A stretch of DNA of 64,000 nt from Roseateles sp. (GCA_016790285.1 JAEUPJ010000069.1:1-64000), one strand, 5' to 3'. Counted from the first letter of the stretch, positions 31,916-41,422 are shown. The notes: generated from the sequence alone by a model not told the origin. A program made the numbers and translations.

Positions 31916-32379
31916 TTCTTGACGGGGATGGGCAGGCTGCGGTCCACCGGGACGGCCGTGACGCTGTTCTGCGGCGAGCCGTCGATGAGGCGGTCGGAGT
32001 AGGTCAGGTACACCAGCGTGTTGCGGGCCGGGTCCACGAGCCGCACGATGCGCAGCCGCTTGAACACGAGCGAGATGCGCTCGCTGAACACCTCTTCCTG
32101 GCGCGGCAGCGGCTGGGCGATCGTGATGGGGCCGACCTGGCGGCAGGCGATGGAGGCCTCGGCCTTGTCCTCGGCCAGGCCGATGGCGCCCTTGATGCCG
32201 CCCGTCTTGGCGCGCGACACGAAGCAGGTCACGCCCTGCACCTTGGGGTCGTCGTGGGCGTCGACGACGATCTTGTGATCCGGGCCGATCAGCTTGAAGG
32301 CGGTGTCCACCGAGCCGATGGGCTCGGCGTGGGCCAGCGCCGTGGCGGCCAGCAGGAGGGCGAGGGCGGCTTGCTTCAT
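31912..32379 (-). CDS. creA: CreA-family periplasmic protein
   Basis: A 155-residue protein with a signal peptide ([18 protein letters not shown]) and the CreA core: [25 protein letters not shown], then [22 protein letters not shown] and the late [25 protein letters not shown]. The family is widespread in proteobacteria but its function is unsettled. It overlaps the GGDEF gene by four bases (ATGA), so the two are translationally coupled. It is 25 bases downstream of the lactonase-like gene on the same strand. Confidence 0.92.
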   Translation of the reverse strand: MKQAALALLLAATALAHAEPIGSVDTAFKLIGPDHKIVVDAHDDPKVQGVTCFVSRAKTGGIKGAIGLAEDKAEASIACRQVGPITIAQPLPRQEEVFSERISLVFKRLRIVRLVDPARNTLVYLTYSDRLIDGSPQNSVTAVPVDRSLPIPVKK

Positions 32380-32404
32380 CGGGCCAGTCTAGGGCTTGTT
32401 CGCG

Positions 32405-33532
32405 CTACAGCGAACAGGCGCCCGCGGGGCTGGGCACGGCCGTCTGCCGGCCGGTGAAGCGCGGCTGCTCGGGGCGGCCGAGGTCGAAGTGCGACAGGTG
32501 GTCGCTGCGCTGGTTGCACACGTACAGGTGCCGGCCCACGAGGCAGGCGCTGCGCGGCGTGCTGCCGTGCACCCAGTGGTGGTCGAGCAGCCGCGGGCGG
32601 CGCGGCTGGGCGATGGTGAACACGGCCAGGCTGTCGTGCAGGCGGTTCAGGGCGTACAGGTGCCGTCCGCCCGGCGCCATGATCAGGCCCGACGCGTAGC
32701 TGGTGCCGACGAAGCCCGGCGGCAGCACGGCGGCCTCGTCCACCAGGCGCGGCCCGGCGGGCGTGAGCTCGACGGTGGAGAGCGTGGAGGACGTCTCCTG
32801 CAGCACGTACACCCAGCGCGGGTCCTGCGGGTGGAAGGCGAAATGCCGCGGGCCCGAGCCCGGGCTCAGCGCCAGCTCCAGCGCGGCGGCCTGCGGCGCG
32901 CCGTGCCCCAGTGGCCACACCAGCAGCCGGTCGCGGCCGAGGTCGGTGCCCAGCAGCCAGCGGCCGTCAGGGCTGGGCTGGATCATGTGCGCGTGCGGGC
33001 CGTCGTGGCCGCTGTTGGCCTGGCTGCCGGGCGGCGCGTTCTGCGCCCGGGTGGGCCCGGGGCGGCAGTCGGGGCCTGCGCAGCTGAGCCAGCTCTCGGG
33101 GGCACCGAGTTCGCCGCTGGCGGCCAGGGCCAGGCGGGCAAAGCGGCCGTCGCCGTAGTTGGCCACCCACAGCGCCCCGGCGCCGATGCCCAGGTGGGCC
33201 GGCCCGCGGCCGCCGCTGGGCTGGCGTTGCAGCAGCGTCAGCCGGCCGGCAGCGTCCTGCGCGTAGGCGGCGACATGGTCACCACTTTCCTCGGCCGCGT
33301 AGACCTGCGTGCCGTGCGCGGTGAGCCAGCTCGGGCTTTGCGTGTTGGGCGTGACGCCGAGAGGCTTCAGGCTGCCATCGGCGGCGATGGCGAAGCTGTA
33401 CAGGCCCTGGCCGAGCGGCGCGTAGGTGCCGACGTGCAGGAAGCGGTGGGCGCTGGTGGCAGTCGCAGTGGCGAGGGCGGTGGCAGGCATCAGGGCGGTG
33501 GCGGTGAGGTTCAGCAGGTCGCGGCGCTTCAT
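32405..33532 (-). CDS. Lactonase-family beta-propeller protein
   Basis: A 375-residue protein with a twin-arginine-like signal (MKRRDLLNLTATALMPATAL) and a seven-bladed propeller of the YbhE/lactonase family (TYAPLGQGLYSFAI, HLGIGAGALWVANYGDGRF, GSGPRHFAFHPQDPRWVYVLQE, GTSYASGLIMAPGGRHLYALNR). Known members include 6-phosphogluconolactonase; an exported form cannot act on a cytoplasmic sugar phosphate, so the substrate is unknown. Its start overlaps the upstream D-threonine aldolase-like gene by four bases. Confidence 0.85.
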   Translation of the reverse strand: MKRRDLLNLTATALMPATALATATATSAHRFLHVGTYAPLGQGLYSFAIAADGSLKPLGVTPNTQSPSWLTAHGTQVYAAEESGDHVAAYAQDAAGRLTLLQRQPSGGRGPAHLGIGAGALWVANYGDGRFARLALAASGELGAPESWLSCAGPDCRPGPTRAQNAPPGSQANSGHDGPHAHMIQPSPDGRWLLGTDLGRDRLLVWPLGHGAPQAAALELALSPGSGPRHFAFHPQDPRWVYVLQETSSTLSTVELTPAGPRLVDEAAVLPPGFVGTSYASGLIMAPGGRHLYALNRLHDSLAVFTIAQPRRPRLLDHHWVHGSTPRSACLVGRHLYVCNQRSDHLSHFDLGRPEQPRFTGRQTAVPSPAGACSL

Positions 33533-34830
33533 GAAAACTGGGTGGTCAGGGCGTCGACCACACGGTCGTCCTCGTCGACGATGGCCATCCAGGCCCATTT
33601 GTCGAAGGTGGTGCAGGGGTGGGAGGGGCCAAGGGCCACGCGATCGCCCACGGCGGGGCCTGTGCCGGCGGCCGGGTCCCAGCGCAGGTAGGCGTGCTGG
33701 TCGTTCAGGCCGGTCACGCGCCAGCCCGCTGGGGCGGCGTGGCGGCGGCCGCCGTGGGCATGCCACACGGGCACGGGCCAGCCCTGGTCGAAGGAGACGT
33801 CGCGCCGACCGGCGTTCAGCAGCGCCAGCCCCGGCTCGGGGGTGGAGAGCACCTGGGTCCAGACTTCCAGCGCAGGCTGCAGGCTGGGCGCGGACAGCGG
33901 CGTGCCCAGGCGCTCGTCCATGGCCTGCATGTAGCGGCCGTAGTGTTCATGGTCGTGGCAGATGTAGCAGCCCGAGCGCAGCAGGCCCAGCCGCGGGTGC
34001 TGCCCGGGGCGGGGCGCCAGCACGGGGGCGACGAGGTCGAAGAGGGCCGAGCCGCCGCCGCTGAGCCACAGCGGCAGCGCGTCCGCGTCCAGCAGGCCCT
34101 CGGCCTCGATGTCGGCCAGCAGCGTCTCGATGCGGTGCTGCCAGTGCTGCATGAGGGCGCGGTCCGGGGTGCTCTCGCCCTGGACCTGCAGGCCCTCGTA
34201 GAAGCCGATGCCCCGCAGGCGCAGCGCCGGGTGGGCCTTCAGCGCACGGGCCAGGGCCAGCGCGGGGCCATGCTCGCGCAGGCCGCAGCGTGAGGTGCCG
34301 AGTTCCAGCAGCACGTCCAGCCGCGCTTGCCCCGCGCCGAGCGCTGGCCAGTGCGCCGCGGCGAGGTCGAGCTGGGCTTGCGAGTCCACGAAGAAGGCCA
34401 GCTCCACGCCCGGGTGGCGGCGGCGCAGCGCCAGCAGTTCGGCCAGGTCCGCGGCGCCGACGATGCCGTTGGCGATCAGCGCCCGGCGCGCGCCCGCGGC
34501 CAGGCCCAGGCGCAGCTGGTGCACGTTGGCGAAGGTCAGCCCCCAGGCGCCGGCTTCGAGCTGGCGGCGAAAGAGCTGCGGGCTCATGGTCGTCTTGCCG
34601 TGGGGCGCCAGCTGCACGCCATGGCGCGCCGCGAAGTCCTGCATCCAGGCGATGTTGTGGGCCAGGGCCTGGCGGCGCACCACGGCCAGTGGGAAGGCGA
34701 GCTCGTCGCCATGGAGCTGCCAGCCGCGCTGCGCCACGTCGGCCAGCGGCAGCGGCGGCTGCAGGGCGGGGAAGCCTTTCAGCCAGGGGCCCAGCCAGCC
34801 GGGGCGGGGGGTGTCGTCGTCGTGTGCCAT
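33529..34830 (-). CDS. D-threonine aldolase/D-serine dehydratase-like PLP enzyme
   Basis: A 433-residue protein with an N-terminal alanine racemase-type PLP barrel and a C-terminal D-serine dehydratase-like beta domain. The PLP Lys is in LAPHGKTTMSP (about residue 78), and the metal-site His and Cys are in GPSHPCTTFDKW near the C-terminus. It could cleave D-threonine-type beta-hydroxy amino acids or deaminate D-serine; the sequence does not settle which. It overlaps the lactonase gene by four bases and follows the lipid kinase by seven bases. Confidence 0.88.
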   Translation of the reverse strand: MAHDDDTPRPGWLGPWLKGFPALQPPLPLADVAQRGWQLHGDELAFPLAVVRRQALAHNIAWMQDFAARHGVQLAPHGKTTMSPQLFRRQLEAGAWGLTFANVHQLRLGLAAGARRALIANGIVGAADLAELLALRRRHPGVELAFFVDSQAQLDLAAAHWPALGAGQARLDVLLELGTSRCGLREHGPALALARALKAHPALRLRGIGFYEGLQVQGESTPDRALMQHWQHRIETLLADIEAEGLLDADALPLWLSGGGSALFDLVAPVLAPRPGQHPRLGLLRSGCYICHDHEHYGRYMQAMDERLGTPLSAPSLQPALEVWTQVLSTPEPGLALLNAGRRDVSFDQGWPVPVWHAHGGRRHAAPAGWRVTGLNDQHAYLRWDPAAGTGPAVGDRVALGPSHPCTTFDKWAWMAIVDEDDRVVDALTTQFS

Positions 34831-34837
34831 GCCCGCA

Positions 34838-35782
34838 TCATGTACGAACCACCTGCAGCGCCGCCGGCAGCACCCGCACGGCGATGTCAGCGGCCGCGGC
34901 CAGGGGCTCGCCGTCCAGCGCCAGCGGCACGGGCGCCGGGCTCGAGAGGCGCAGGGTCTGGAATGGGCTCAGCGCGACGCGCGGGTGGCGCAGGTGCTGG
35001 CCCGTGAGCAGCAGCGGCATCATGGCCAGCGCCCCGAGCCGCCCGAAGGCACCCACGCGCAGCAGCGCCAGCGCGCCGTCGTCGATGCGCGCGCCGGGGG
35101 CGGCGGGCATGCCGCTGCCGTAGCTGGGCGTGTTCAGGCTGGAGGCGAACAGCATCGGCCCCTCGTGCAGCAGGGCGCCGTCGGCCTCGATGCGCAGCGG
35201 GTAGATGCGCAGCCGGCTGATCTCGTTGAGCGTGGCCCAGAGGTAGCGCGGCTGGCCGCGCAGCCAGCGTGGCGAGGCCTGGGCGCGGATGGCGATGGCC
35301 GCGTCGAAGCCGGCGGTGAGGCTGGACATGAAGAGTCGTGTCCCGCTCGCCGGGGTCGTGAGCTCGCCCAGGTCCATGGCCGTGGCCGGGGCGCGGTGGG
35401 CATGGGCCAGGGCCTCGCGCCAGCCCAGGTGGGCCAGGCCCAGGGCGCGGGCGAGGTCGTTGCCGGTGCCGCCCGGCAGCAGGGCGAGCTGCAGCCGGCG
35501 CTCGACGAGGGCGGGGAGCAACTGGTGCACGGTGCCGTCGCCGCCCGCGACGATCACGCGGCTGCCTTCGGGCAGGGCCAGCAGGCGCTGCCGGGCGGAG
35601 GCGACGTCGTCGGGCAGGACGAGCGGGACCTGGGGCAGGGCCTCGCGCAGCGGGGCGGCGAGGGCGGCGCAGCGGCCGTTGGCAGCGTGCGGGTTCAGCA
35701 GGCAGAGCGCGGGCGCAGGGGCCGGCGCCAGGGCAGGGGCGGTCACCCCGGCATTGAAGCCGCGCGCAAGCCCGCGCGCCAT
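34838..35782 (-). CDS. Diacylglycerol kinase-family lipid kinase
   Basis: A 314-residue protein of the YegS/DagK family. The nucleotide-binding motif VIVAGGDGTVHQLLPAL and the second motif LLPGGTGNDLARALG are intact, and the C-terminal beta-sandwich domain follows. It probably phosphorylates a membrane lipid or lipid-like molecule. The ATG at 35782 is preferred; a longer in-frame start at 35869 would begin inside the divergent diguanylate cyclase start. It leads a chain of tightly packed genes ending at the AidB-like fragment. Confidence 0.85.
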   Translation of the reverse strand: MARGLARGFNAGVTAPALAPAPAPALCLLNPHAANGRCAALAAPLREALPQVPLVLPDDVASARQRLLALPEGSRVIVAGGDGTVHQLLPALVERRLQLALLPGGTGNDLARALGLAHLGWREALAHAHRAPATAMDLGELTTPASGTRLFMSSLTAGFDAAIAIRAQASPRWLRGQPRYLWATLNEISRLRIYPLRIEADGALLHEGPMLFASSLNTPSYGSGMPAAPGARIDDGALALLRVGAFGRLGALAMMPLLLTGQHLRHPRVALSPFQTLRLSSPAPVPLALDGEPLAAAADIAVRVLPAALQVVRT

Positions 35783-35867
35783 CGGCGCAGACCCTGGCGC
35801 GTGGCCCGTGCGGCCCTGCCTAAACTGGCCCAAAGACATCGATGTCGACAACCCCCGTGGCCCGCGC

Positions 35868-37058
35868 ATGACGCTTCACGTTCCCACCCTGGTGCTGATC
35901 CTCGTCGTGGGCTTCGGCCTGCTCACGCTGCAGCTCGGGATGGCGGGCCGCGGTGCGCTCAGCCGCGGCGAGCTGCGCCGGCTCAGCTGGGCGTCGCTGG
36001 CGTTCAGCCTGGGCTTTGCCTGTTTTGCGGTACGGGGCTGGTTGCCGGCGTGGGCCTCTTTGCTCGCGGGCAACTGGCTGCTCATCGGCGGCCTGGCCGG
36101 CCTGGCCGCGGCCGTGTCGCGCCACCTGCTCAACCGCGGGCTGCCGGTGTGGCACCACTGGCTGGTGCTGGTGGCACTGCTGGTCACGCCCCTCGTGCTC
36201 GACGCGGCGACGCCGCTGCGCGCCGGGACCATGTCCGGCGTGATGGGTGTGCTGTTGCTCTTCTGCACGGTGTCGGCGCTGCGCCTGGGCTGGCGCGGCG
36301 AGCTGAGCTTCCGGGTCGTGGCCGTGATGTTGCTGCTGGCCTGCTTGGCGCTGTGGGGCCGGGTGGCGCTCGCGCTGGTCTGGTGGCGCAGCGACCCGGC
36401 GGCCACGGAGCCCTGGCAGACGTGGAGCAGCGTCGTCTTCATGCTCGCCTTCATGGCGGTGCTGGCGGCGGGCTTTGGCTTCGTGCTGGCCACCTTCGAG
36501 CGCATGGCCAGCCAGATGCGCGAGCTCGCCAGCGTCGACGGCCTCACGGGCGCCTGCAACCACAACACCACCGTCTCGCTGCTGTCGCACGCCATGGAGC
36601 GCGCACGGCGCGAGGGCCAGCCGGTGGCCTTCGTGATGCTGGACCTGGACCATTTCAAGCGCGTCAACGACCGCCACGGCCACGCCGTGGGCGACCAGGT
36701 GCTCAAGGCCGTGGCCGCCTGCACGCGCTCGCGCCTGCGCGGTTCGGACGTGCTGGGCCGCCTGGGCGGCGAGGAGTTCGGCCTCGTGCTGCCGGCCACC
36801 GGCGCCAACGGGGCGCGTCATCTCGCTGAACAGGTGCGGCTGGCGGTGGAAGCGCTGGAGCTGCAGGGGGATGGCGGCCAGCCGCTGCGCGTGACGCTGT
36901 CGGCCGGCGTGGCCGAGGCGGCGCGCGCCGACACCCCCGAGACGTTGATGCACCTGGCCGACAAGGCCCTCTACCAGGCCAAGCAGCAGGGCCGCAACCG
37001 CGTGGTGGTGGCCGACGAATGGATGCGCAGCTCCTCGCTGCAGTCCTTGATGAGCTAG
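35868..37058 (+). CDS. Membrane diguanylate cyclase
   Basis: A 396-residue protein with about seven N-terminal transmembrane segments (residues 1-200) and a C-terminal GGDEF domain. The metal/substrate motifs are complete: DLDHFKRVNDRHGH and RLGGEEFGLVLP. The C-terminal KQQGRNRVVVAD end is standard. It is expected to synthesise cyclic di-GMP. It is divergent from the lipid kinase (about 85 bases) and overlaps the YdeI-like gene by four bases at its 3' end. Confidence 0.92.
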   Translation: MTLHVPTLVLILVVGFGLLTLQLGMAGRGALSRGELRRLSWASLAFSLGFACFAVRGWLPAWASLLAGNWLLIGGLAGLAAAVSRHLLNRGLPVWHHWLVLVALLVTPLVLDAATPLRAGTMSGVMGVLLLFCTVSALRLGWRGELSFRVVAVMLLLACLALWGRVALALVWWRSDPAATEPWQTWSSVVFMLAFMAVLAAGFGFVLATFERMASQMRELASVDGLTGACNHNTTVSLLSHAMERARREGQPVAFVMLDLDHFKRVNDRHGHAVGDQVLKAVAACTRSRLRGSDVLGRLGGEEFGLVLPATGANGARHLAEQVRLAVEALELQGDGGQPLRVTLSAGVAEAARADTPETLMHLADKALYQAKQQGRNRVVVADEWMRSSSLQSLMS

Positions 37059-37651
37059 CAGCTCTCGTACTTCCAGTGCCGCGCCTTGCCCTCGGCGAGC
37101 CACTGCACGGCCTGGGCGATGCGCCGCGCGCGGGTGTCCGCCTGCCGGGCTTCCAGCACCCACTCGAGGTAGTCGCGCTGCTTGCTGGGCGGGAAGGCGT
37201 CGAAGTGCTGGCGGGCGGCGGGCGTGGCGTTCAGCGCGGCGGGGAAGTCGTCGGGCATGGCAAGGGTGGGCCGGGGCGCGCGGTCGGGCTTGCGGGCCCG
37301 TGGGGCGCCGGCCCTCAGCAGGGCGGCGGCGTCACGCACCTGCTTTCGCAGCACGGTGCGGCCGGGCAGGTCGGCCAGCGAGGTGATACGGCCGTAGTCG
37401 CCCATGGCGCCCGGCTGGCCGGGCGCGGTGCCCTCGCGCTCCCAGAAGCCGAAGGCGCAATGCGCCTTGAAGGCCGACATGCCGCACAGCAGCTTGCCGT
37501 CCAAGAGGAAATGCGGCCGGCTCCATTTGACGGTCTCGACAACGTCGGGGCAGGCGGCATGCACGTCCTCGCGCAGCCGCTCGAGGATGGGCTGGGCGAA
37601 CGCGGGGGCAGCGGCCAGGTAGGCGTCGATGCGCGGGTCACGCGTGGGCAT
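37055..37651 (-). CDS. YdeI/OmpD-associated-family protein
   Basis: A 198-residue cytoplasmic protein. The first half (about residues 15-110) is a DUF1801-type domain (VVETVKWSRPHFLLDGKLLCGMSAFKAHCAFGFWE); the second half has the OmdA-like element MPDDFPAALNATPAARQHFDAFPPSKQRDYLEWV. Proteins of this architecture are common in bacteria and of unsettled function. It overlaps the convergent diguanylate cyclase stop by four bases. Confidence 0.88.
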   Translation of the reverse strand: MPTRDPRIDAYLAAAPAFAQPILERLREDVHAACPDVVETVKWSRPHFLLDGKLLCGMSAFKAHCAFGFWEREGTAPGQPGAMGDYGRITSLADLPGRTVLRKQVRDAAALLRAGAPRARKPDRAPRPTLAMPDDFPAALNATPAARQHFDAFPPSKQRDYLEWVLEARQADTRARRIAQAVQWLAEGKARHWKYESC

Positions 37652-37698
37652 GCGGCCAGTCTAGACTTCCGCCCCCCGAGCGCTCTCCGGACTGACCC

Positions 37699-38694
37699 TT
37701 GCGACCCCTGCTCCCCCTGCTGCTGCTTGCCGCCTCGACGAGCTGGGCCCAGCTGCCCGCCCTGACGCTGGAGCAGCTGCCCCGCCCCACCATGCCGCCG
37801 GGCGAGCGCGGCCCCGTGGTGCCGGCGCAGGTGGAGCGCTGGCGCCAGGAAGCCAAGGCGCTGGAGTACGGCGACGGCGTGCCCCGCAACGAGGTGGCTG
37901 CGGCCAAGCTCTACTGCCGCGCTGCCCGCTACGGCGACGCCGAGGCCCAGTACAGCCTGGGGTGGATGCTCACCAACGCCCGCGGCATCCAGCGCAACGA
38001 CGCCGAGGCCGCCCACATGTTCGCCGCGGCCGCCGAGCAGGGCATGGCGCAGGCGCAGAACATGCTCGACAAGATGGGCGGCACGCCGCTGGGCGACCCC
38101 CCGCCCTGCCTGCGCCCGCCCGACAACGAGCCGCCGGTGGCCGTGGCACCGCCGCCTGCGGCGCGCCCGGGCAAGGCCCCCGGTGCGGTGTCGCTGTGGG
38201 CCACGCTGCCGCTGCCGAGCCAGGCGCCGCCGGCCATCGTCAACTACGTGAAGGTGCTCGCGCCGGAGTACCAGCTCGCGCCCGCCCTGGTGCTGGCCGT
38301 CATGGCCACCGAGTCCAACTTCGACCCCCTGGCCGAGTCGCCCAAGAAGGCCCAGGGCCTGATGCAGCTCCTGCCCGACACGGCGTTGCGCTTCAAGGTC
38401 ACCAAACTGCGCGACCCGGCACAGAACATCCGCGCCGGCATGGCCTACCTGCGCTGGCTGCTCGCGTACTACGAGGGCGACGTGATGCTGGCCCTGGCCG
38501 GCTACAACGCCGGCGAGGGGGCCGTGGACCGCTACCTGGGCGTGCCGCCCTACGCCGAGACGCGGCTGTACGTGCGCAAGATCATGGCTGCCGTGGGCGG
38601 CCAGCGGCTGCACCCGTTCGATGCGAGCGTCACACCGCCGTCGCCCATGGTGTTGCGCGTGAAGGCCGCCATGCGAACGCTGCAGTCACGATGA
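37699..38694 (+). CDS. Lytic transglycosylase with Sel1 repeats
   Basis: A 331-residue exported protein with a short signal peptide, two Sel1-like repeats (about residues 55-125: GVPRNEVAAAKLYCRAARYGDAEAQYSLGWM, then GIQRNDAEAAHMFAAAAEQG), a Pro-rich linker and a C-terminal SLT domain. The catalytic Glu is in MATESNFDPLA; GLMQLLP and AGYNAGEGAV complete the family pattern. It should cleave peptidoglycan glycan strands. The start is a TTG at 37699, because no ATG gives the signal peptide. The serine hydrolase follows 41 bases after the stop. Confidence 0.88.
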   Translation: MRPLLPLLLLAASTSWAQLPALTLEQLPRPTMPPGERGPVVPAQVERWRQEAKALEYGDGVPRNEVAAAKLYCRAARYGDAEAQYSLGWMLTNARGIQRNDAEAAHMFAAAAEQGMAQAQNMLDKMGGTPLGDPPPCLRPPDNEPPVAVAPPPAARPGKAPGAVSLWATLPLPSQAPPAIVNYVKVLAPEYQLAPALVLAVMATESNFDPLAESPKKAQGLMQLLPDTALRFKVTKLRDPAQNIRAGMAYLRWLLAYYEGDVMLALAGYNAGEGAVDRYLGVPPYAETRLYVRKIMAAVGGQRLHPFDASVTPPSPMVLRVKAAMRTLQSR

Positions 38695-38735
38695 CGTTCG
38701 GCACGTCACGGGGCGCCGCACAGAATCCGCCCACC

Positions 38736-40133
38736 ATGCGCCGTGCCCTTGCCTTCCTTTGCCTGGCTTCGCCCCTGCTGGTGATGGCTGACCCCAACCC
38801 AGCGCAGCGCGCCCAGGCCGTGCTAGACGAGCTTCGTGAGCTCAGCGGCGTGCCCGGCATGGCGGCGGCGGTGTGGCAGGGCGGCCAGCTCCGGTGGCAT
38901 GGCGAAAGCGGCTGGCGCGACGTGGCGCGCGGCTTGCCCGTGCAGGCCGACACGCGCTTTCGCCTGGCCAGTGTCTCCAAGCCGTTCGCTGCCGTGGCGT
39001 CTGCGCAGCTCAAGGCCCGCGGCTTGCTGGCGACGGAGCAGCCCGTGGGCAAGTGGTTGCCCGAGTTGCCGGCCCCGCTCGCCGCCGTGACGCCCAGCCA
39101 GCTCGCAGCCCACCTCAGCGGCCTGCCCCACTACGAGGCGCAGGACGCCGGCATCGGCAAGACCTACTACCCCACGGCCCGGGAATCCCTCGTGCACCTG
39201 CAGGACCGAACGCTGGGCTCAGCGCCCGGCAGTCGCTACCGCTACTCGTCCTGGGGCTACACCCTGCTCGCTGCCGTCGCCGAGGCGGTTGCTGGCAAGC
39301 CCTATCTGGACCTGCTGGCCACGCAGGTGGCGCCCGGTCTGGACATCGGGCCCGACCTCACCGGCAAATCGCCCGCGATGACCCTGGCGTATGCCTTCGA
39401 TGCCGGCCGCGCGGTACCAGGGCCGGGCTTCGATTACAGCTACAGCTGGGGTGGCGCCGGCCTGGCGGCCACGGCCCCCGCATTGGCCGCCTGGGGCGGG
39501 CGTTTCCTGCAAGGTCGGGTCGTCGACGCCGCCACGCGTGACTGGATGTGGCAACCCGTGCTCGACACGACCGGACAGCCGGTCGGTGAGCGCGGTTTCA
39601 AGATGGGGTTCGGCTGGCGCCTGGACAGCGACGCCCAGGGGCAGCTCCGTGTCCACCATGCCGGCGCAACGCTGGGCGCCCGCAGCGTGCTGCTGCTGCT
39701 GCCCCGGGGTGACATGAGCGTGAGCCTGCTGTCCAACGCCATGTGGACCGTAGGCATCGAGCGCAGTGCCGAGTTGCTCAGCGCGCCGTTCCGCCCGCCG
39801 GTGGAGGACTTGCCGGCCATGCCTTGCCCCGTGGCGGCGACCCGCTTCGAAGGCGAGATGGGCGGCGGGCCCGTGGCGGGTACCGCCAGCTTCCGGCTCG
39901 ACGCCAACGGCGTGTGTCGAGGGCAGTTCAGCCTGCCGGTGACGCTGGCCAAGGTCGTCAACCCGGGGCCCCAGCCGGCGACGGACCGGATGCTCGTGGT
40001 GGGGCTCCAGGGCGAGCTGGCACGAGCAGCCCTGGTCACGTCCATCGGCCTGGGTGATTGGCAGGCCCAGGCGGACGGCACGGTCCGCATCGAGGGGCCG
40101 GCCAGCCTGCGTGGGGTGCTTCGGCTGCGCTGA
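38736..40133 (+). CDS. Class C-like serine hydrolase (beta-lactamase family)
   Basis: A 465-residue exported protein with a short signal peptide and the serine beta-lactamase/transpeptidase-like fold. The SxxK motif is ASVSKPF (Ser79, Lys82); the second motif appears as YSS in RYRYSSWGYTLL (where many members have YxN), and the third as HHAGATLG. Family members include esterases, peptidases and penicillin-binding proteins; the variant second motif makes a true beta-lactamase unlikely. A C-terminal extension of about 110 residues is uncharacterised. It is adjacent to the lytic transglycosylase, which suggests cell-wall or periplasmic work. Confidence 0.85.
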   Translation: MRRALAFLCLASPLLVMADPNPAQRAQAVLDELRELSGVPGMAAAVWQGGQLRWHGESGWRDVARGLPVQADTRFRLASVSKPFAAVASAQLKARGLLATEQPVGKWLPELPAPLAAVTPSQLAAHLSGLPHYEAQDAGIGKTYYPTARESLVHLQDRTLGSAPGSRYRYSSWGYTLLAAVAEAVAGKPYLDLLATQVAPGLDIGPDLTGKSPAMTLAYAFDAGRAVPGPGFDYSYSWGGAGLAATAPALAAWGGRFLQGRVVDAATRDWMWQPVLDTTGQPVGERGFKMGFGWRLDSDAQGQLRVHHAGATLGARSVLLLLPRGDMSVSLLSNAMWTVGIERSAELLSAPFRPPVEDLPAMPCPVAATRFEGEMGGGPVAGTASFRLDANGVCRGQFSLPVTLAKVVNPGPQPATDRMLVVGLQGELARAALVTSIGLGDWQAQADGTVRIEGPASLRGVLRLR

Positions 40134-40234
40134 GTGTGCGGCGCTCGTGAGATAAATCATGGCACCCGCGATTGCAGGTTCGGCAATCGGGGCGGGCCGG
40201 TGCATCGTCTCGGCTTCGCTCCCCTGGCCACTTG

Positions 40235-41386
40235 ATGCAACCCCTGCACGTCGACACGCTGCTCAGCGTCTACCAGCTCGTCACGGCGATGCTGGCGCTG
40301 GCCACGCTCGGCGGCGCCTGGCATTTGAAGTCGGAGCGCGCGCTGTGGTTCTGGGCTGGCGCGTTCGCGGCGTCGGCGTTGACGCAGACCGGGCGGGCGA
40401 TCGCCATCGGGCTGGATGCGCCGCGCGTCTTTCTCGCGCTGGGCCACCTGGGCGGCCTGCTCAGTGCGCTGCTGGTGCTGCTGGGGCTGCGTGTCTTCCT
40501 GGGCGAGCCGCTGCGCTGGCGCGGCGCGGTGGCCTTCACGGCGGTCGTGGGCGTCGCGGCCTTCTCGCTGGTGAGTGCGACGGGCGCTCTGTGGCCTTCG
40601 TTGTCGTTGACGCTGCTGGCCAGCGCCGTGCTGACTGCGCCCGCGGTGCGCGCGGCGCAGAAGGCCTGGCGCGTGCAGCACGGCTTCCCGATGCTGCTGC
40701 TGGCTGCCGCGCTGATGGTGAGTGCGAGCGTGGAGGTCGCGCGCAGCATCGTCGTGTCGCCGTGGTTCGTGCCCAGCCGTGAGCTGTCCACGCAGTACAA
40801 CGCGGTCGGGCTGCTGGCGACCATCGGGCTGGTCATCGGCCAGGCGCTGGCCATGCTGTTGCTGCTGCAGGACCGCGCACTTCGCCAGATCGAGCGCCTC
40901 ATCGAGGTGGACGTGCTGACCGGCTTGCTCAACCGCCGCGGTTTTGACGAGCGGCTGCGTCGGCTGCTGCAGCGCGGCGCTGCACAGCCGCCCGTGCTGG
41001 CCCTGCTGGACGTGGACCATTTCAAGCGCATCAACGACACCCATGGCCACGCCGTGGGCGACGCGGTGCTCAGCGGCATCGGCGAGCGGCTGCGCGAGAC
41101 GCTGCGCCCGCTGGACCTGGCCGTGCGCCTGGGCGGCGAGGAATTCGCCGTGATCTGGGCCCAGCCCGAGCCCGGTGGCGAGGCGCGGCTGGGCGAGCGG
41201 CTGCGTGAGCTGGTGGGGTCCGAGGCCTTCCCGACCGCCGCCGGGCCTCTGTCGGTGACGGTCAGCGTCGGCGTGGCGCGTGCCCGCGGCGCCAGCGAGC
41301 CGCCCGAAGCCGTCTTCAGCCGCGCGGACGCGGCGCTTTACCAGGCCAAGCGCGAGGGGCGCGACCGGGTGCAGTTGGCGGCTTGA
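40235..41386 (+). CDS. Membrane diguanylate cyclase
   Basis: A 383-residue protein with six or seven N-terminal transmembrane segments and a C-terminal GGDEF domain. DVDHFKRINDTHGH and RLGGEEFAVIW are intact. It should make cyclic di-GMP. The ATG at 40235 is preferred to an earlier one at 40172, which would add a short unconserved stretch. It ends in a 9-base repeated stretch (GGCTTGAGC twice, then GGATTGAGG, about 41380-41406) that also covers the stop codon. Confidence 0.9.
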   Translation: MQPLHVDTLLSVYQLVTAMLALATLGGAWHLKSERALWFWAGAFAASALTQTGRAIAIGLDAPRVFLALGHLGGLLSALLVLLGLRVFLGEPLRWRGAVAFTAVVGVAAFSLVSATGALWPSLSLTLLASAVLTAPAVRAAQKAWRVQHGFPMLLLAAALMVSASVEVARSIVVSPWFVPSRELSTQYNAVGLLATIGLVIGQALAMLLLLQDRALRQIERLIEVDVLTGLLNRRGFDERLRRLLQRGAAQPPVLALLDVDHFKRINDTHGHAVGDAVLSGIGERLRETLRPLDLAVRLGGEEFAVIWAQPEPGGEARLGERLRELVGSEAFPTAAGPLSVTVSVGVARARGASEPPEAVFSRADAALYQAKREGRDRVQLAA

Positions 41387-41422
41387 GCGGCTTGAGCGGA
41401 TTGAGGGCGCTGGCTTGCGGCC

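Noticed and set aside
38736..40133. Antibiotic beta-lactamase
   Set aside because: The second motif is YSS rather than YxN and the chain has a long extra C-terminal part, so a different serine hydrolase is more likely.
41380..41406. Functional repeat element
   Set aside because: Three short 9-base units at the end of a coding region; likely slippage without a role.
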